Part shown: piece after piece, positions 1-12,600 of the stretch
Numbering within the stretch: position 1 is the first letter of the stretch
Layout of the letters: each line of letters begins with the position of its first letter
DNA from: Crocodylus rhombifer
Taxonomy: Eukaryota > Chordata > Crocodylia > Crocodylidae
Reading direction: 5' to 3'
DNA length: 64,000 nt
Assembly (NCBI GenBank): GCA_038503035.1
Contig: JAVSML010025218.1
Location: 1-64,000, forward strand
Notes under the pieces: model-generated
Databases searched by the model: none
What the model was told of the DNA's origin: nothing
What the model saw: only the letters and a program-made list of their open reading frames with translations
Translations under genes and position numbers: made by a program

Positions 1-659
1 GTGTGTAGAGCTGGTGTGGGCAGATCAGAAGTGGACTGGTTTGGTATCCCCCGGTCTGCTAAGATGGTGGGGTGAGGAGCGCTGTGGGGCCTGGGAGTGA
101 TACCTGCCCCTTGTGCCTGTACCTGGCCCTCTACCCTCAGCTCCCCTAGCCCTTTACTTTCTGCCCTGGCCCCTTCTCTCCAGCTCCAGCTCTGCCCAGC
201 AGGAGCTGCCCCTACTTCTCTCTTCCAGGGCAGGGCAGGGCTGGGGCTATACTGCTGCCACGTGCCCCAATCTGGAGGCTAAGGGCTCATTAGTGGTTTT
301 CATTTGTGAGTTTCTGCCTATGAACACTAGTGTCCACTGTGCAACGGCGGGTTATGGACGTGACCCTCTGGAATGTGTCACTTGCTAAGGGTTTTAGAGG
401 GCGCGTGATGCTTTAAGAACAAATAGTGCTGAGTCCGTAAAGCAGCTGAAACAGGCCTGACACAAAGCCAGGGCTTGCCTTTCATGTGGATTTTCCTGGA
501 GCTCAGCCCCTGGGCTGACACTGCCTGCAGAAGCACTGGGTGTTATTTCCACAGGAAGTTGTGTCATTCAGCAATCCCGGGCCCCCAAATCTGAAATCAA
601 AGGGGCCCTGCGAGCTGGGCACGCTGGGGCCGGTGTTGCCGCTAAGGCAGGTTTCGGTA
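1..659. other. No recognisable gene
   Basis: Mixed-composition sequence with short open frames on both strands but no domain, splice structure or conserved peptide that I recognise. Confidence 0.5.
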
Positions 660-890
660 CTAATAAGGTGGACCAATGGCTTGAAGTCGCAGCAAAGTAA
701 ATTTAGCTTGGGTGTCCGAAAAAACTCCACTGTGAGAACAGTGAGGCAGTGGAATAGCTACCCGAGGGAGCTGTGGACTCTCCATCACTGCAGGTATTCA
801 AAAGATTGCACAGCCACTGGTCAGGGATAATCTAGGTGTAGCTATGCCTATGCTCTACCATGGGTATTTCCCCCTGCTTCTGGGCTTGCT
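660..890 (+). repeat. CR1/L3-like LINE 3' fragment
   Basis: Contains the typical C-terminal and 3' UTR pattern of CR1: GGCTTGAAGTCGCAGC, then GTGAGGCAGTGGAATAG, CTACCCGAGGGAGCTGTGGA and CACTGGTCAGGGATAATCTAG. The reading frame is degraded. An old, 5'-truncated copy. Confidence 0.75.
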
Positions 891-989
891 GGTTGCTCCC
901 CACCCTCCCTTTTTGCTGCTATATGTGTCAGGGTGTTTTTAAGCCTCCCAGAGGCATTAGATGTTGGCTATAGCTAAGATTCGGGACTT

Positions 990-1235
990 AGTTTCATAGT
1001 TTCTAGGGTCGGAAGGGACCTGAGTAGATCATCTAGTCCGACCCCCTGCCATGGCAGGAAAGAGTACTGGGGTCAAACAACCCCAGCAAGATGTTCATCT
1101 AACCTCCTCTTAAAAACCCCCAGGGTAGGAGCCAGGACCAACCACCTCTCTCGGAAGTTGGTTCCAGATCCTAGCTGCCCTGACCGTGAAGTAGTGCTTC
1201 CTGATATCTAGAGTTCATCTGGTATGTGACAGTTC
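990..1235 (-). repeat. CR1 LINE 3' fragment
   Basis: The left end TCATAGTTTCTAGGGTCGGA followed by AGGGACCTGAGTAGATCATC is the reverse of a CR1 3' end, followed by the C-terminal ORF2 remnant up to the CTGACCGTGAAGTAGTGCTT region. Confidence 0.9.
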
Positions 1236-1477
1236 CCCGGCTAGAAGCAAAGCCAGAGGTTCCTGGCTAGAGGGTCTTGCCCTCCACTCAGCATCAGACC
1301 GATCACTGTCCTTGCGGTCAGGCAGGAATTTTACCCCATGGCCAGACTGGTGTCAACTATGGGGGTTTGCTTCCCTCTGTAGCGCAGGGGAGGGCATTAC
1401 CTGGGACTTCTTAAGCAAATATTGAGAACATTTTACAGAAGCAGGACATTGCCTGCCATGGTTCACCTCCTTTATTT

Positions 1478-1910
1478 ATAGATTCATAGATGCTAGGGGC
1501 TGGAAGGGACCTCTTGAGATCATCAGGTCCAGCCCCCCTGCCCTTAGGCAGGAATGACTGCTAGGGTCAGATGACCCCAGCAAGGTGAGCATCTAGGGGA
1601 TTTTTGAAAATATCCAGAGTGATTGAACCACTCAGGGTGGGGGAGTCTATTCCAGACCCCGAACACTTGAGTTGTAAAGAAGTTTTTCCTTATGTCTAAA
1701 CTAAAGTACTTTTCTAGCAATTTATGATCGTTAGCCCTAGTCTTCCCCTGGGGAACCCTGGTGAACAGATGTTCTCCCAGTCCCTGATATGCACCTTTTA
1801 TATATTGATAGGCTGCCACCCAGTCCTCTGAGCCTTCTCCTCTCCAGGCTGAACAAATCCATGCCTCTCTGCCTCTCATCATAGGGCCTGTTCTCCATAT
1901 CTCTAACCAT
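1478..1910 (-). repeat. CR1 LINE 3' fragment, longer
   Basis: Starts with the tail TTCATAGATGCTAGGGGCTGG and runs back through the ORF2 C-terminus; the peptide on the minus strand contains [14 protein letters not shown] and VWNRLPHPE. Frames are interrupted. Confidence 0.9.
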
Positions 1911-1984
1911 TAACCATATGCATAACTCTCCTATAGCAGGTTAGGGTGTTAGGCCTGTGTTGTGTCAGGGTTGATGGTAGTCTT

Positions 1985-2107
1985 ACACAGAGTTTAGAAT
2001 AAGGTTGTATGGGATAGTTTGGCTAGGGATGATCCTACCTCATGGACTGGGCTGGACTAGATGACCTCTGGAGGTCCCTTCCAGCCCTACTTCTCTATGA
2101 GCCTATG
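1985..2107 (+). repeat. CR1 LINE 3' end
   Basis: GGACTAGATGACCTCTGGAG followed by GTCCCTTCCAGCCCTACTTCT and CTATGAGCCTATGAG is a CR1 3' end with its short tail repeat. Confidence 0.85.
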
Positions 2108-3500
2108 AGGCGTTTCCATCACTTAGAAACACTGTGGCCTCCATTTCCAGGAAACCCCCTTTTTCAGCATAGTATATTAAGGGCTGGCACTGGTGGCATC
2201 ATCAATGATCTCATTTCAGCAGGCACCAGTCATTCCCCAAAGCAACCAAAGGGCTGTGGCTTTGGTAGGCGGGGACATTTGGCACATGAACTGCACACAT
2301 GGGTGCTCAGTACCAGTCCTTCCTAAACAGGACAGACTGTTGAACTAGCTGGGGGCGGTTGACATTTTCTCACAGGCCAGCAGCTGGTACCTTCACTGGG
2401 TTTTTAGGACCACTAGGTAGCTCCTACAAGCCCAATACACTGACCATAAAGCTGCTTATTTGAGCAATAACCTGATTTTTGCCTAGGATTTTTCTAGTAT
2501 TTTGCTCACTTACATGTGTAAGATACTTGGTGAGGCCTGAAACTTTGAAGGACTTGCATCTAAGTGCAGTTCACCCCTGGCTGGAAAGGCAAACTGCAGT
2601 GACAACCTGGGGGCAAAGGGCCCAGCCAGTATTGTTTTGAAGGACTAGCACTGAAAGCCACCAAGTTCCTGCAGCTGTGGGTCAAACGCACGTGGTACTG
2701 CGCTGCGGGAGGAAGACGACACGCCACCCTGGCTTGTCTAATTTTATGCCAACCATGCAGCTGGTCCAATGAAGGATGAAGCCAAACAATCCTTGCTTCT
2801 TGCCAAATCCCCATTTATACTTAAGGCAGCTGTTTCAAGTGTGCCTGTTAGTTGTGCAAGCTGTTGTTCGTACTTCATTAAATCTCCTTCATATGGCTAA
2901 TAGCAGCCTCACACGTGGCAGCCCTGAAGAGACGTGGCCTGCCAACAGCCCAGCACTAACACTGGTTGAGATGAGGTGGAACAGATTATAGCATCTGCCC
3001 CACAACTGAGTTCTCCCTCTGTCAAAATAAACCTCACCTTCTGCCCCTGTACTCCAATAGACCCAACCTAGGAGAGCACGAGGACAGGCCTAGAGGCAGC
3101 CAATTTGCCGGTGGGAAACCTTTTTCAACCCACTAACCTTTGCAGTGGAGAAGCCATGGGCAGCGATGGGCAGCAGGAAAAGACAGTTGCCCAGGTCTCC
3201 CAGCCCCTCTCCATGAGCAACATCCTAGTGCCAGCACGTGGGGATGGACAAGTGCACAGACAGCTGCCTGCTCACCAGTGCTCATGGAGTGCCGTGGCCG
3301 CAGCAGCCATGAGCAGGGCAGAGTACTGGACTATGCATCCAGGGAGGCAGGACATCGGGCCGGGCGAGGCCTGCCAGGACGGCGGAAATTCTGCGCTACG
3401 CAAGACCAACGCTCTCCTCCCGAGGTCTGCTGCAGCATGGGGGACAGGGCTGGGATGACCCGAGGACCAGGGAGGAGGCTGCTACATCCCAGCCAGCAAG
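2108..3500. other. No recognisable gene
   Basis: Open frames up to 165 codons occur near 3140-3637 but overlap the GNL1 3' UTR, show no known domain, and compete with similar frames on the other strand. I treat this stretch as intergenic. Confidence 0.45.
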
Positions 3501-3504
3501 AGAG

Positions 3505-3633
3505 GCAGGGCCTGGAAATAAATGTCACCTTTATTCATATACAGTGGCTATGTAACACGGGAATGACTGTGGGGCTGGGGCTGGGCCCAGCCTCCTCCCC
3601 ATTTCTCAATGTGTCCAGCGTTAGGGGGAGGTA
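3505..3633 (-). other. GNL1: GNL1 3' UTR with poly(A) signal
   Basis: The UTR after the TAG stop (3636-3634) is short. AATAAA on the minus strand lies at 3535-3530, about 100 nt after the stop, so cleavage is expected near 3505-3515. A plus-strand AATAAA sits only 7 nt away at 3517-3522. Confidence 0.75.
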
Positions 3634-6600
3634 CTAACACTCGTCCTCCCCCAACAAAGCAAAGGCATTTCTGCAAGCGAGTTTTGCCTTGGGCACCTTC
3701 CTGGGCTGAGGCTGGCCTGGGGTGCTGGTCCCAACTCCACTGGGGACAGCTGGCTCCTCCTCCTCTTCCTCTTCATCAGCATCCCGGTCCTTCTCCTCAT
3801 CCTCCTCTTCCCCAGAGCTGGAGATCTCCTCCTCTTCCTCCTCTTCCTCACCAGAGCTGTGCTGGCCATTGCTGTGATGTGCCTTCTGCAGGGCACTGAT
3901 CTCTGCTGTTTCAGGGTGCTGCTCCCAGGTGGCTGCGGGGACAGACAGAGATGGGCCTCCTGGCTCCCAGACCCGCTGCTCTAATCCACTGGACTCCTCT
4001 CCCCTTCTGGAGCCGGCAAGAGAACCCCAGAGAGTCCAGACTGCACCACTCCCGACCACCTAAACCATGCGAGTTTTCTGACGCAGTGAAAATAATAAAT
4101 TACAGCCTGTGTACTCTTTCTAACAGGATTTAAAGACTGTACATAATTGTACTGCTGGATGCATTTGTTACTCTTCAGTTACACAGGAGTGCTATTGCTG
4201 CTCTTACAAAAAAGAATGTATATTAGCTTCACGCCAAGTAGAGACTATACACCTCATATTGTATGCGGTATTTCTGCTCATTAACAGAAACTGAATTGAC
4301 ATATAGCTTCTCTCTCTGCATAAATCCCCTGTATGTTACAGGATTAACAACCTGTAATTCTTTTAAAATCATTTTAATTCATTCATTAGGGAGTTTAAAA
4401 TGATAATCCTACTATTATTATTAGAATTATACATGATACAAATGTATATAAGAATTATCAGACAGCAGCACGATCAGCTCTGACTGCTAGCTTCCCAGAA
4501 GTGAAAATAAAACCCAGGAGGCCTGACCTCTGTTCTCCTTTACAAGAGCCTCTCAGCTGGTAATGAAATCCAGCTACAAACAACTGTAAATTGGTGGAAC
4601 ATAAGCCAAGATTATCTGTATAATTATAACCACACAAAGAGCATCGCAAAGTCAGGACTCCTGGTTTCTATTCTCAGCCCTATACATAAACTCAGCAGAG
4701 AACACAGAATCTGCTCCTTTCCATGGCAGTTTCTTCCAATGGTCAATCATCTTCACTGTTACATCTTTGTGCCTTTTCGTATGAATGTGTCTGGCTTCAT
4801 CTTCTAGTGCAGGGCTGTCCAACTGGGTGCCCACAGGCCACATCTGGCTCAGTGACCCCCAGGTCCCAGTCCAGATGCCGTCCCCTCCATCACTCTGCAA
4901 CTGCTACCACTGGAGACCAGGAGGGCTGGAGTGCTACAGCTTAGAGTGGAGGAAACCTGTGGCTGGAGGACTTGGGGAAACCCATGGACCACACATGGTG
5001 CAGCAAGGGCAATGCAGCACAGTGCAGTAGGGGAGGAGTGGTGGGGGAAAGCGCATGCAGTGGAGTGGGGAGGGGAAGCACATGACACAGCACACAGCAT
5101 GCCAAAGGAGTGGGGGGTTGCACATGCCAGGGTGAGCAGCGTTGCAGGTGGATGGACTGCACAGCGTAGCAGGCAGCCTGCATAGTGCGTGTGTTTGGGG
5201 ACCTGCGGCCCTCCCACTCACTAGACATCCCTGTTCTAGCCCTGGGTTCCTGTTCTGCCTCGTACCTGGTATTCTGGTTATGACTAGTACCTGGGTCCTC
5301 ACTAAAACCCAGCAGGCACAACATTAGATGATAACACAAACTAGCCACTGAACTGCATTTAGGACATCAGTCTAATGCAAACAAAACGCACTGAAAACAA
5401 CCACCATAGGAAGAAAAAGCCTCTCTTGTATGCAATAAATTAAATGCTTGCAAATTAAACACTCTTCACAGATGAGAAAAGGGAAGCATTTTATAAATTA
5501 GACACTGGAATGGAAAGAATATCTAATAGAAGTGACTCTCTGAAACCCCAGCGCTGTTGGAGGTATGCAACGTGCTGCTGACCTGCCACAGACTGATTCC
5601 TCAAAAGCCCCTCCCTTTGGCTCAGAGGCAACTTGGCACTGCATCAACATCCTTTCCCCTGCCCATCGTTAAAGAGCAGGGGTCATCAACCGTGGCCAGC
5701 ACTAGCTCAGGGACTCTGTGGATTCACCCACAGAGTTCTGGCTTTGGTTGCAGTCAGCGGTGGAGGACTCTGCCCATGCCATGCCACAACCAGGTTCCTG
5801 GGGAGCTTTGGCCACAGGCTTCATTGGAGACAGCTGGAGCCAGGAAAAGTGGAGGAGGCCTGATCCTAGTACCTACCCATGCCAGACCCAGGCTGGGTTA
5901 GTAAAGCACTGGAACAGACTACCCAGAGAGGTTTTGAAGTCTTCATCCTTGGAGGTTTTTAAGACCCAGCTAAACAAAGCCTTGGCTGGGATGATCTAGT
6001 TGGAGATGGTTCTGCTTTGAGCAGGGGGGGTTGAGCTGGATAACGCTGCTGACCCCATCATTGAGGAATGCTGGATAAATTCCCAGAATGCCATGGGAGT
6101 GATATCCCTCTGCCCCCTGCATCACTCTGGTGGTCTCCTACCTTTCTGAGTGGAGTAGCCTGGGGGCCGCAGGCAGAGGCAGAGACGTCCATCCGCTGCC
6201 AGACGCAGGATGCTGTTGGCAGCTCGGTACACATCATTACGTGCTGCCTTGGCTGTCTTGTAGCCACGCTTCTCAGCCCAGGCTGGGAAGAATACAAGGA
6301 GGTCAGAGCTCCCCGCAAGTTGAGTGTCCCCCACCCCATTCTTCTACTGCCTCATGCCCCTCCCCAGTGCTGCCAACACAGGCCACAAGGGGAAAGGGCT
6401 CCTCACTGCCTGCAGCACAGTGCCCCCGCATGCCACCACCACACCTGTGCAGATTGTCTTACCTTCACAGATGTCCCATGCACACCACTGGGTCTTGAGT
6501 TGATTACCCTCAGCATCGGGGTGGCGCAGTTTGAGCAGGGTCTGGATGGGGATGCGGGCAGCCAGGTACCCTACTGCAGTGTAAGGCTCCTGGATTTGGG

Positions 6601-9600
6601 AGATGGGGTGGATGCCAGAGAGGATCTGCAGCAAGACAGGGGCAGCAATGGTCAACTATAGCAGGAAGCCTGGATGTTACGCCAGTACCCGCCAACAGGA
6701 CAGACAACAACATGAGGCACGACTCATACCACTAATCCCCTTGCTGTGGGGACTATTATACCTGTCACAGTTACAAGGGAAACTGAGGTAGAGAGAAAAA
6801 TGGGCCTGAAGTCCTGACTCCCAGTCCCCTCACACACAACTAACTTAAACCCATTAGACCCCACCCCTCATCAGTGCAAATGATAGACACTAGGCTCCCA
6901 ATGCCCTATGCGCCAATCCACAGACCCCTCTATCATCTCCAGGGTTGGGCACTGAACCCAGGAGTCCTGGCTCCTAGGGCCACTCTAACCTAGTAGGCCT
7001 TCTTCCCTTCCCCCACCACTTGTGGGGCAGTACCTGAAGCTGCCTGTCCACCAGGGAGGGGAAGATAAGGCCAGGGCAGTCACAAAGCCGCACAGTGGGG
7101 GTGAGGAAGTAGGTCTGAAAGTACTTGGTGTGCCCGGGCGTCCGCGACACACTCACCACCTTGCGCCCCACCAGCCCGTTCATCAGTGAAGACTTCCCCA
7201 CGTTGGGGAAACCTGTGAGAGGAGGGGGCAAGTCAGAAACCCCAGGCAACCCCAAGACCCCACATCCCCTCAGCTAAAACTTACCCTTTCCATAAGCCCT
7301 GCCCTCCAATTCCTCCCACCACAGACCATCCGGCCTTCTTCTCACACCCCATTTCCGCAAAGCCTCCTGCTGACCAGAACCTGCTGTTATCCTCTACATG
7401 GACTCGCCCAGCAACTGCTAAGACCTTGCCCACGTGTCCCAGTCACCCCAGACTCTAACCCACCCAACATCTGGCCAGACATTCCCCAAATCACCAGCTG
7501 GCCTCCTCTGCCCTAAAGCTCAGCTTACCCCCTGCTAGCTCTCACCCTGTCACTCCTTTGCTCAGACACAACCAATCATACAGGAATTTTCTTCTCTACC
7601 TCCTCAACTTCAATGCAGCCCCGACAACGCTTTGTCCTTGACTCCCCAGGCCCCACTGTACTGTGACCGATAACAAGCAGTCATTTCTTCCACCCTGGCT
7701 GTTCAGACATCTCCTCCACACACAGCCCCCAAATTCCACTCCAGCAACACATCCCCTCCAACCTGACTGTTCAGATGCCTTTTTCTCCAACCCCTATTTC
7801 GTACCTGGCAACTGAAGCCCAGGCAACCTGTCCATACCTCTCCACTCCCCAAGCTGAGCTCTGCCTCACTACAACATGGACCTCCGCAAATGATGCCCCA
7901 GCAGCTTGCTCAGACACCTGGCCCGTAAGCCCTCTTTTAGATCCTGCTCCCTCCTTTACCTTTCAAACAAGAGGCCCCTTCCTCCCAGCCTTCCTTCTGT
8001 ACTCCAGATCAGCCCAACACCCGCTACCACAAATTCCTAGCACTACCCCCAGCCTACCAGGCAATACATTAAGGGTTCAGACCCTTCCCCTCCACACCCG
8101 TTCTTACCAACACAGCCCACAGTCAGGACACCATCTTTGTATAGTTCCTCGCAAGGGGCCCCTGCCTCCATGGCCACGTCAGTCTGGTGCTCCACCACCA
8201 CAGCTGCCCCCTCATCCTCCTCCTCTTCCTCATCCGAGTCCTCTGTAGGCAGGCAGGCGCTGGCTGCGTCCCGTTCAATCTTCTCCTTCCAGCTACTCAG
8301 GTCCACTAGAGCCAAAAGATAAAGAGACACCTGATGAATCAGAAGCACGTGCCCTATGGCTGCAAGCACAGGTGGGGAAACTAAGCAGGCCTGGATCCAG
8401 TCAGACTCTGGGTGGGAAACCACACAGTAAGGGGCACTCTCCAGAAACCCCAACAAGGCACTAGGGGCTGGAGGGACACCAGGGGAGGTTCATTAAGGGT
8501 CTTTCTTCCCAAGTCAATACTGTTCCTCAAAGTGCATTAAAAAGTGGTGTAGGGCATGAGTTGGAATTGCAGGTGAACCACTGGGGTGTCTTGAGCAAAT
8601 TCCAATTCGGTTTCCTCTTGGTGTAATCTTCTTTATAGGTAGGCTTTATAAACATTGCATTCATTCCCAATTCCAAGTTACAATAGCTCAGGTGTCACCA
8701 AACTGTTTCACCCCAGAAGCAGCTGCTTCTCAGCACAGGGGGATCAATCCCTCTGTAGCGTTACTGTGCTGTACTCCATACCCCAAGAACAACTACATTT
8801 CAGTATCAGAAAAACTATCCTGGTGTCTACAACCCAAGAAGAGCTCTAACATTCTGGAGCATAAATGTCCCCCATGGCACCCAGGCTGAGAGCAGGGAGG
8901 AAAAGTGAGTGAGTGGTGGTGGTGTTACCTTTCCCAGCAGTGATAGTCTCACAGGCTGACAGCAGCTGTGCTGGTCCCATGGCAGTGCTCCAGGCTTTTC
9001 GCCGTTTTCGCCGCTTCTTAAACACTGGTAGATACAAAGGGAGAAGCCAGGATTAAGACTCCTGGGCTCTATTCCCAGCTTGGAGGGGAAAAATGGGGTC
9101 TAGCAGGTCAGACCAGGGGGTGGCGGTGGCAGCCAGAACTCCTGGGTTCCAGTTTTCATTTGCAGCTCAGTAGTAACATTTTGTGATGTCTCTTCAAAAC
9201 ATCCAGCTCCCACCTCTGGGCCTGCATGGAGGCTCCTAAAGAACCTGCCCCTGAGGCAGATGAGGTCCAGGCCCTACCTCCCACCCCACTGACCTGGAAG
9301 TACGCGAGAACCACCTTAGTCCTGTACTGCCTCCTCCTCCCACTTCAATCAATCCTCCACCTTCCCTACCTAGGGCTGGGTAAGAGCTGGCCCCTCAACA
9401 AGGGAAGCATTACCAGCGCTTGGGTCCTGGTGGTGCTGGGGGTAGGAGGTGAAGCAGACCACATGCACCTCAGGGAAACAGGCTGTGAAGTAATGCTTCC
9501 AGGCAATCACCAGTGCTGGTGGTGCCAGGTCAATCTTGTTAAGCACCAGGATCAGGTGCTTCTTCATCTCCTTGGTCACAAAATCATACAGCGCAGGGGA

Positions 9601-12600
9601 GAAGTTAATGACCTGGTGGGAGAGAGATGAGAGTGTTAGAGCAGGGGGGAAGGATTCCCGCTTGGGGGGCACAGTGGGGACAAGAAGGGGCCTAAACCAA
9701 AAGTCATGTTTTCCAGGCCACGTTGCAGCCAATATTTCTTTCCTTCCCTCATCGCTGCACCCCTGACTGAAGGCATCTTGTGGGAACCCTCCCAGCACAC
9801 AGGGGCAGGGAAGGCTTCTAGCGGTGGGCTCAGCAGAAATCCCAATTCCCATCCATGTTTCCTCACACCCAAGAAGCAGCTGGAATGGCAGCTGCTGTGC
9901 TATCTTCAGGCAGGCGCTCATGGTAAGGCAGTGAAGGGAAGGCACAGGGACCCTAGGCACATGTAGATGGATCTCAGCTGAACCCCTGCCAACATCACCC
10001 CTCCACCTGGACTCACAGGAAGGAAACTGAGCTCAGCAAGGATGCTGACCAACAGACAGGAGCAAGAGCAAAGAAGACATCAAATTGCTATGGGGCTCTT
10101 CATTTCCTTCCCAGAACTGGGGAGGAAACCCAGAAGTCCTGGTCCCCGCCTCTAGATCTCACATGGGCTGTCCTGGGCCAGGGCTTCTCTGCTCCGCCTT
10201 CTAGGCTGCCTCTGTGGCCTTGGCCCCCTACAACTACCCCCTGCTCCCAACCTACATCTGAGGATGGCTGCTCTCTCCTCCACTCTGGGGTCCCAGCTAG
10301 GAGGAAAAGGACCCCTTACTGGATGCCGGATGTCCGTGATAAGGAGGACAATGTCTGACATCTCCAGCACCCGCCACAGCTGGCGCCACGTCTGCAAGAG
10401 AAAATTGCATTGTGAAAAAACACAAGAATGCTCCATTCCCATTCCCATGTGCAGTAAATTCGCCCCCATCCTCCTGACCTGGTATCAGATCAGAACCAGT
10501 AATCCCACCCCCCAGAAGACCAAGGTCCCTGTATCCCTTTCTCAACCCACATAAGCCAATCCAGCCTCCCCCCACTTGGAGACAGACTGGGCCCTGCATC
10601 CCCTCACCTCCAGGTTGTGCTCAAAGTAGCTGAGCTGGCTGGGCTGGTAGGTGCTGTAAATTCCCTCCAGATAATCTCTGAAACACTTCTCCTCCCGTGC
10701 CAGGAGCTGCTCCTTGGTCATTTGGTAGTTCCAGGGGGGGCGCTTGGGGAAATCTAGTACTGGAGAAGAGACAGGCAAGAGAAAAGGAATGAGAAGAGAA
10801 AAGAGATGGAGAGTGGAAGACATAAGTACAAAGGGATCCCCATGGGCCCACTAATCTCCTGCATTAGGGAGATCCAGAGAGCAGCTATCTCCCTGGATCT
10901 CTGACTAGCTTCAAGCAACAAAGCTCCTCCCCTGGGAAACGCTACTTGGAAAGTTCAGAAGGGAGCTGAACTTGCAGCAGCAGCCCCTGGGGAACAGCAG
11001 CTTCCAAGAGGAACAAGGAATCCAGCTCCTGCAAAGTTCCCTGCTGGGACACATTTCACTCTAGACTAGAGGCGGCCACATCTCAGCAGGATGGATGCAA
11101 ACAGTTGCAATTCATTTCTTGGGAAAGCAGCAGAGGCCACCAAGAGAAGGCAGGGTGTGGCACAGACCAGCCACAAGATATCTGTCTGATAAGGGGTGAT
11201 TTTGCAGAGTCCCAGTAGTTCCTGCCTTTCCAGACAAGATCCCGATCCCCTGTGCAGCACCCTGGGCCTTTGCTCACCAGAACCAGATTTGTAGACGTCC
11301 TCAATGTCCAACTCCAAGCTAGTCTCGGGGACAAGCTCTAGGATCTTTTCCCGTGCCACCTTCTTCCGCCGTTCCACCTCCTCACGACTCTCTCGCTCAA
11401 AGTGCATGCGGTACCTGATTGGGGGAGGGAGAGGGGGCGGGGGCAGGAAAAGAAATCGACAGGGCATGAGGAGACTGGGAAACCCCAAACAGATATGGTT
11501 ATTTCCTCTACCAAGGCTTTTAAACTCAGCCCATATCTTAATCCAAGTCTCCCTTCTGGATCCAAATCCAGGCTGACTTTGGCTGCAAATCTGGGAAGGG
11601 TCCCTCAGCTAATCGGTTTTACTTATGGATGAACAGAGGAACTGGCTGACTAGAGGGAGAGGGGCAGGAAAAGTGGCTTGAGGGTCCTCCCCACAGAGTT
11701 GGTCCCAGCTCTGACCCTGCTCAAACAAGAAGAAAACGATAGCTCAAGGGGCAAGGAATAGAAGAGGCACCGCTTGTGGATTGTGAATAGAGCCAATCCA
11801 ACCCCACTCCAAATGGCAGCCCTCTCCCCAGCTGGCCAGAGTCCACTTCATGGCCATTACAAATTGCCAAGTGATCCAAGCTCAGTCAGGGATGCACACA
11901 TCCCCCTGCCTAGAGGCTTTGCCTTAGCCAAGGAGGATGGAGCTCCTTCCAATACCCTTCAATCCTTTACACAGGCAGAGAAGCAGAGGAAATCACACCC
12001 CAGCTTCCAACAGCAGATCGATCACAGTCCTGCAAGGGGACAGACCTGAGCCAGCCTCAATCACATGCATCCTATTGAACCTACCAAGATTAGCAATAGG
12101 GTGGGGGCTGGGAACCAGAACTACTGGGTTCTCTCCTCAGCTCTAGGAAGGGAGTGAGGTCTAGTAAGCCAGGGGGAGTCCTGGACTTAAGCCCCACTTC
12201 CTCCCGTTCTGCCTGCGTGACCTCGAGCAGGTCACGTCCTTCTGAACCTCAAGGCTGGGGCCCTGGTCAACCAGGTCCCAAATTACCTGTTGGGGTCATA
12301 GCCTCGTTCCCCCGGCTTGCGGACCTGGGGCTGCTGATTGATCCTGCGGACCTGCAGGGACAGGGACTCGCTGTCTGACGTGTCCGTGTGATCATCATGC
12401 CGGTCATGGCTGCCACTCCGGCTATTTGAACTGGACCTCACACCATCGTGGAGACCTGGTGACATTGAAGAGACAGTGAGTGCCCTCTCTCCTACGGGAC
12501 ACCAGCGCCAAGCCAGCTCCTGTTCCACTGGACTGTGACAAGCCTCTGCAGTACACAGACCTGGGCACTGCAGGGAGACTGAGCAGGACCCACAATGCTG

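Noticed and set aside
3105..3637. Overlapping plus-strand frames of 117 and 165 codons next to the GNL1 3' end
   Set aside because: No known domain, competing frames on the other strand, and overlap with the GNL1 3' UTR and stop codon. Likely GC-driven.
3609..3899. Plus-strand frame of 96 codons opposite GNL1 exon 12
   Set aside because: It is the complement of the Glu/Asp codon tract of GNL1.
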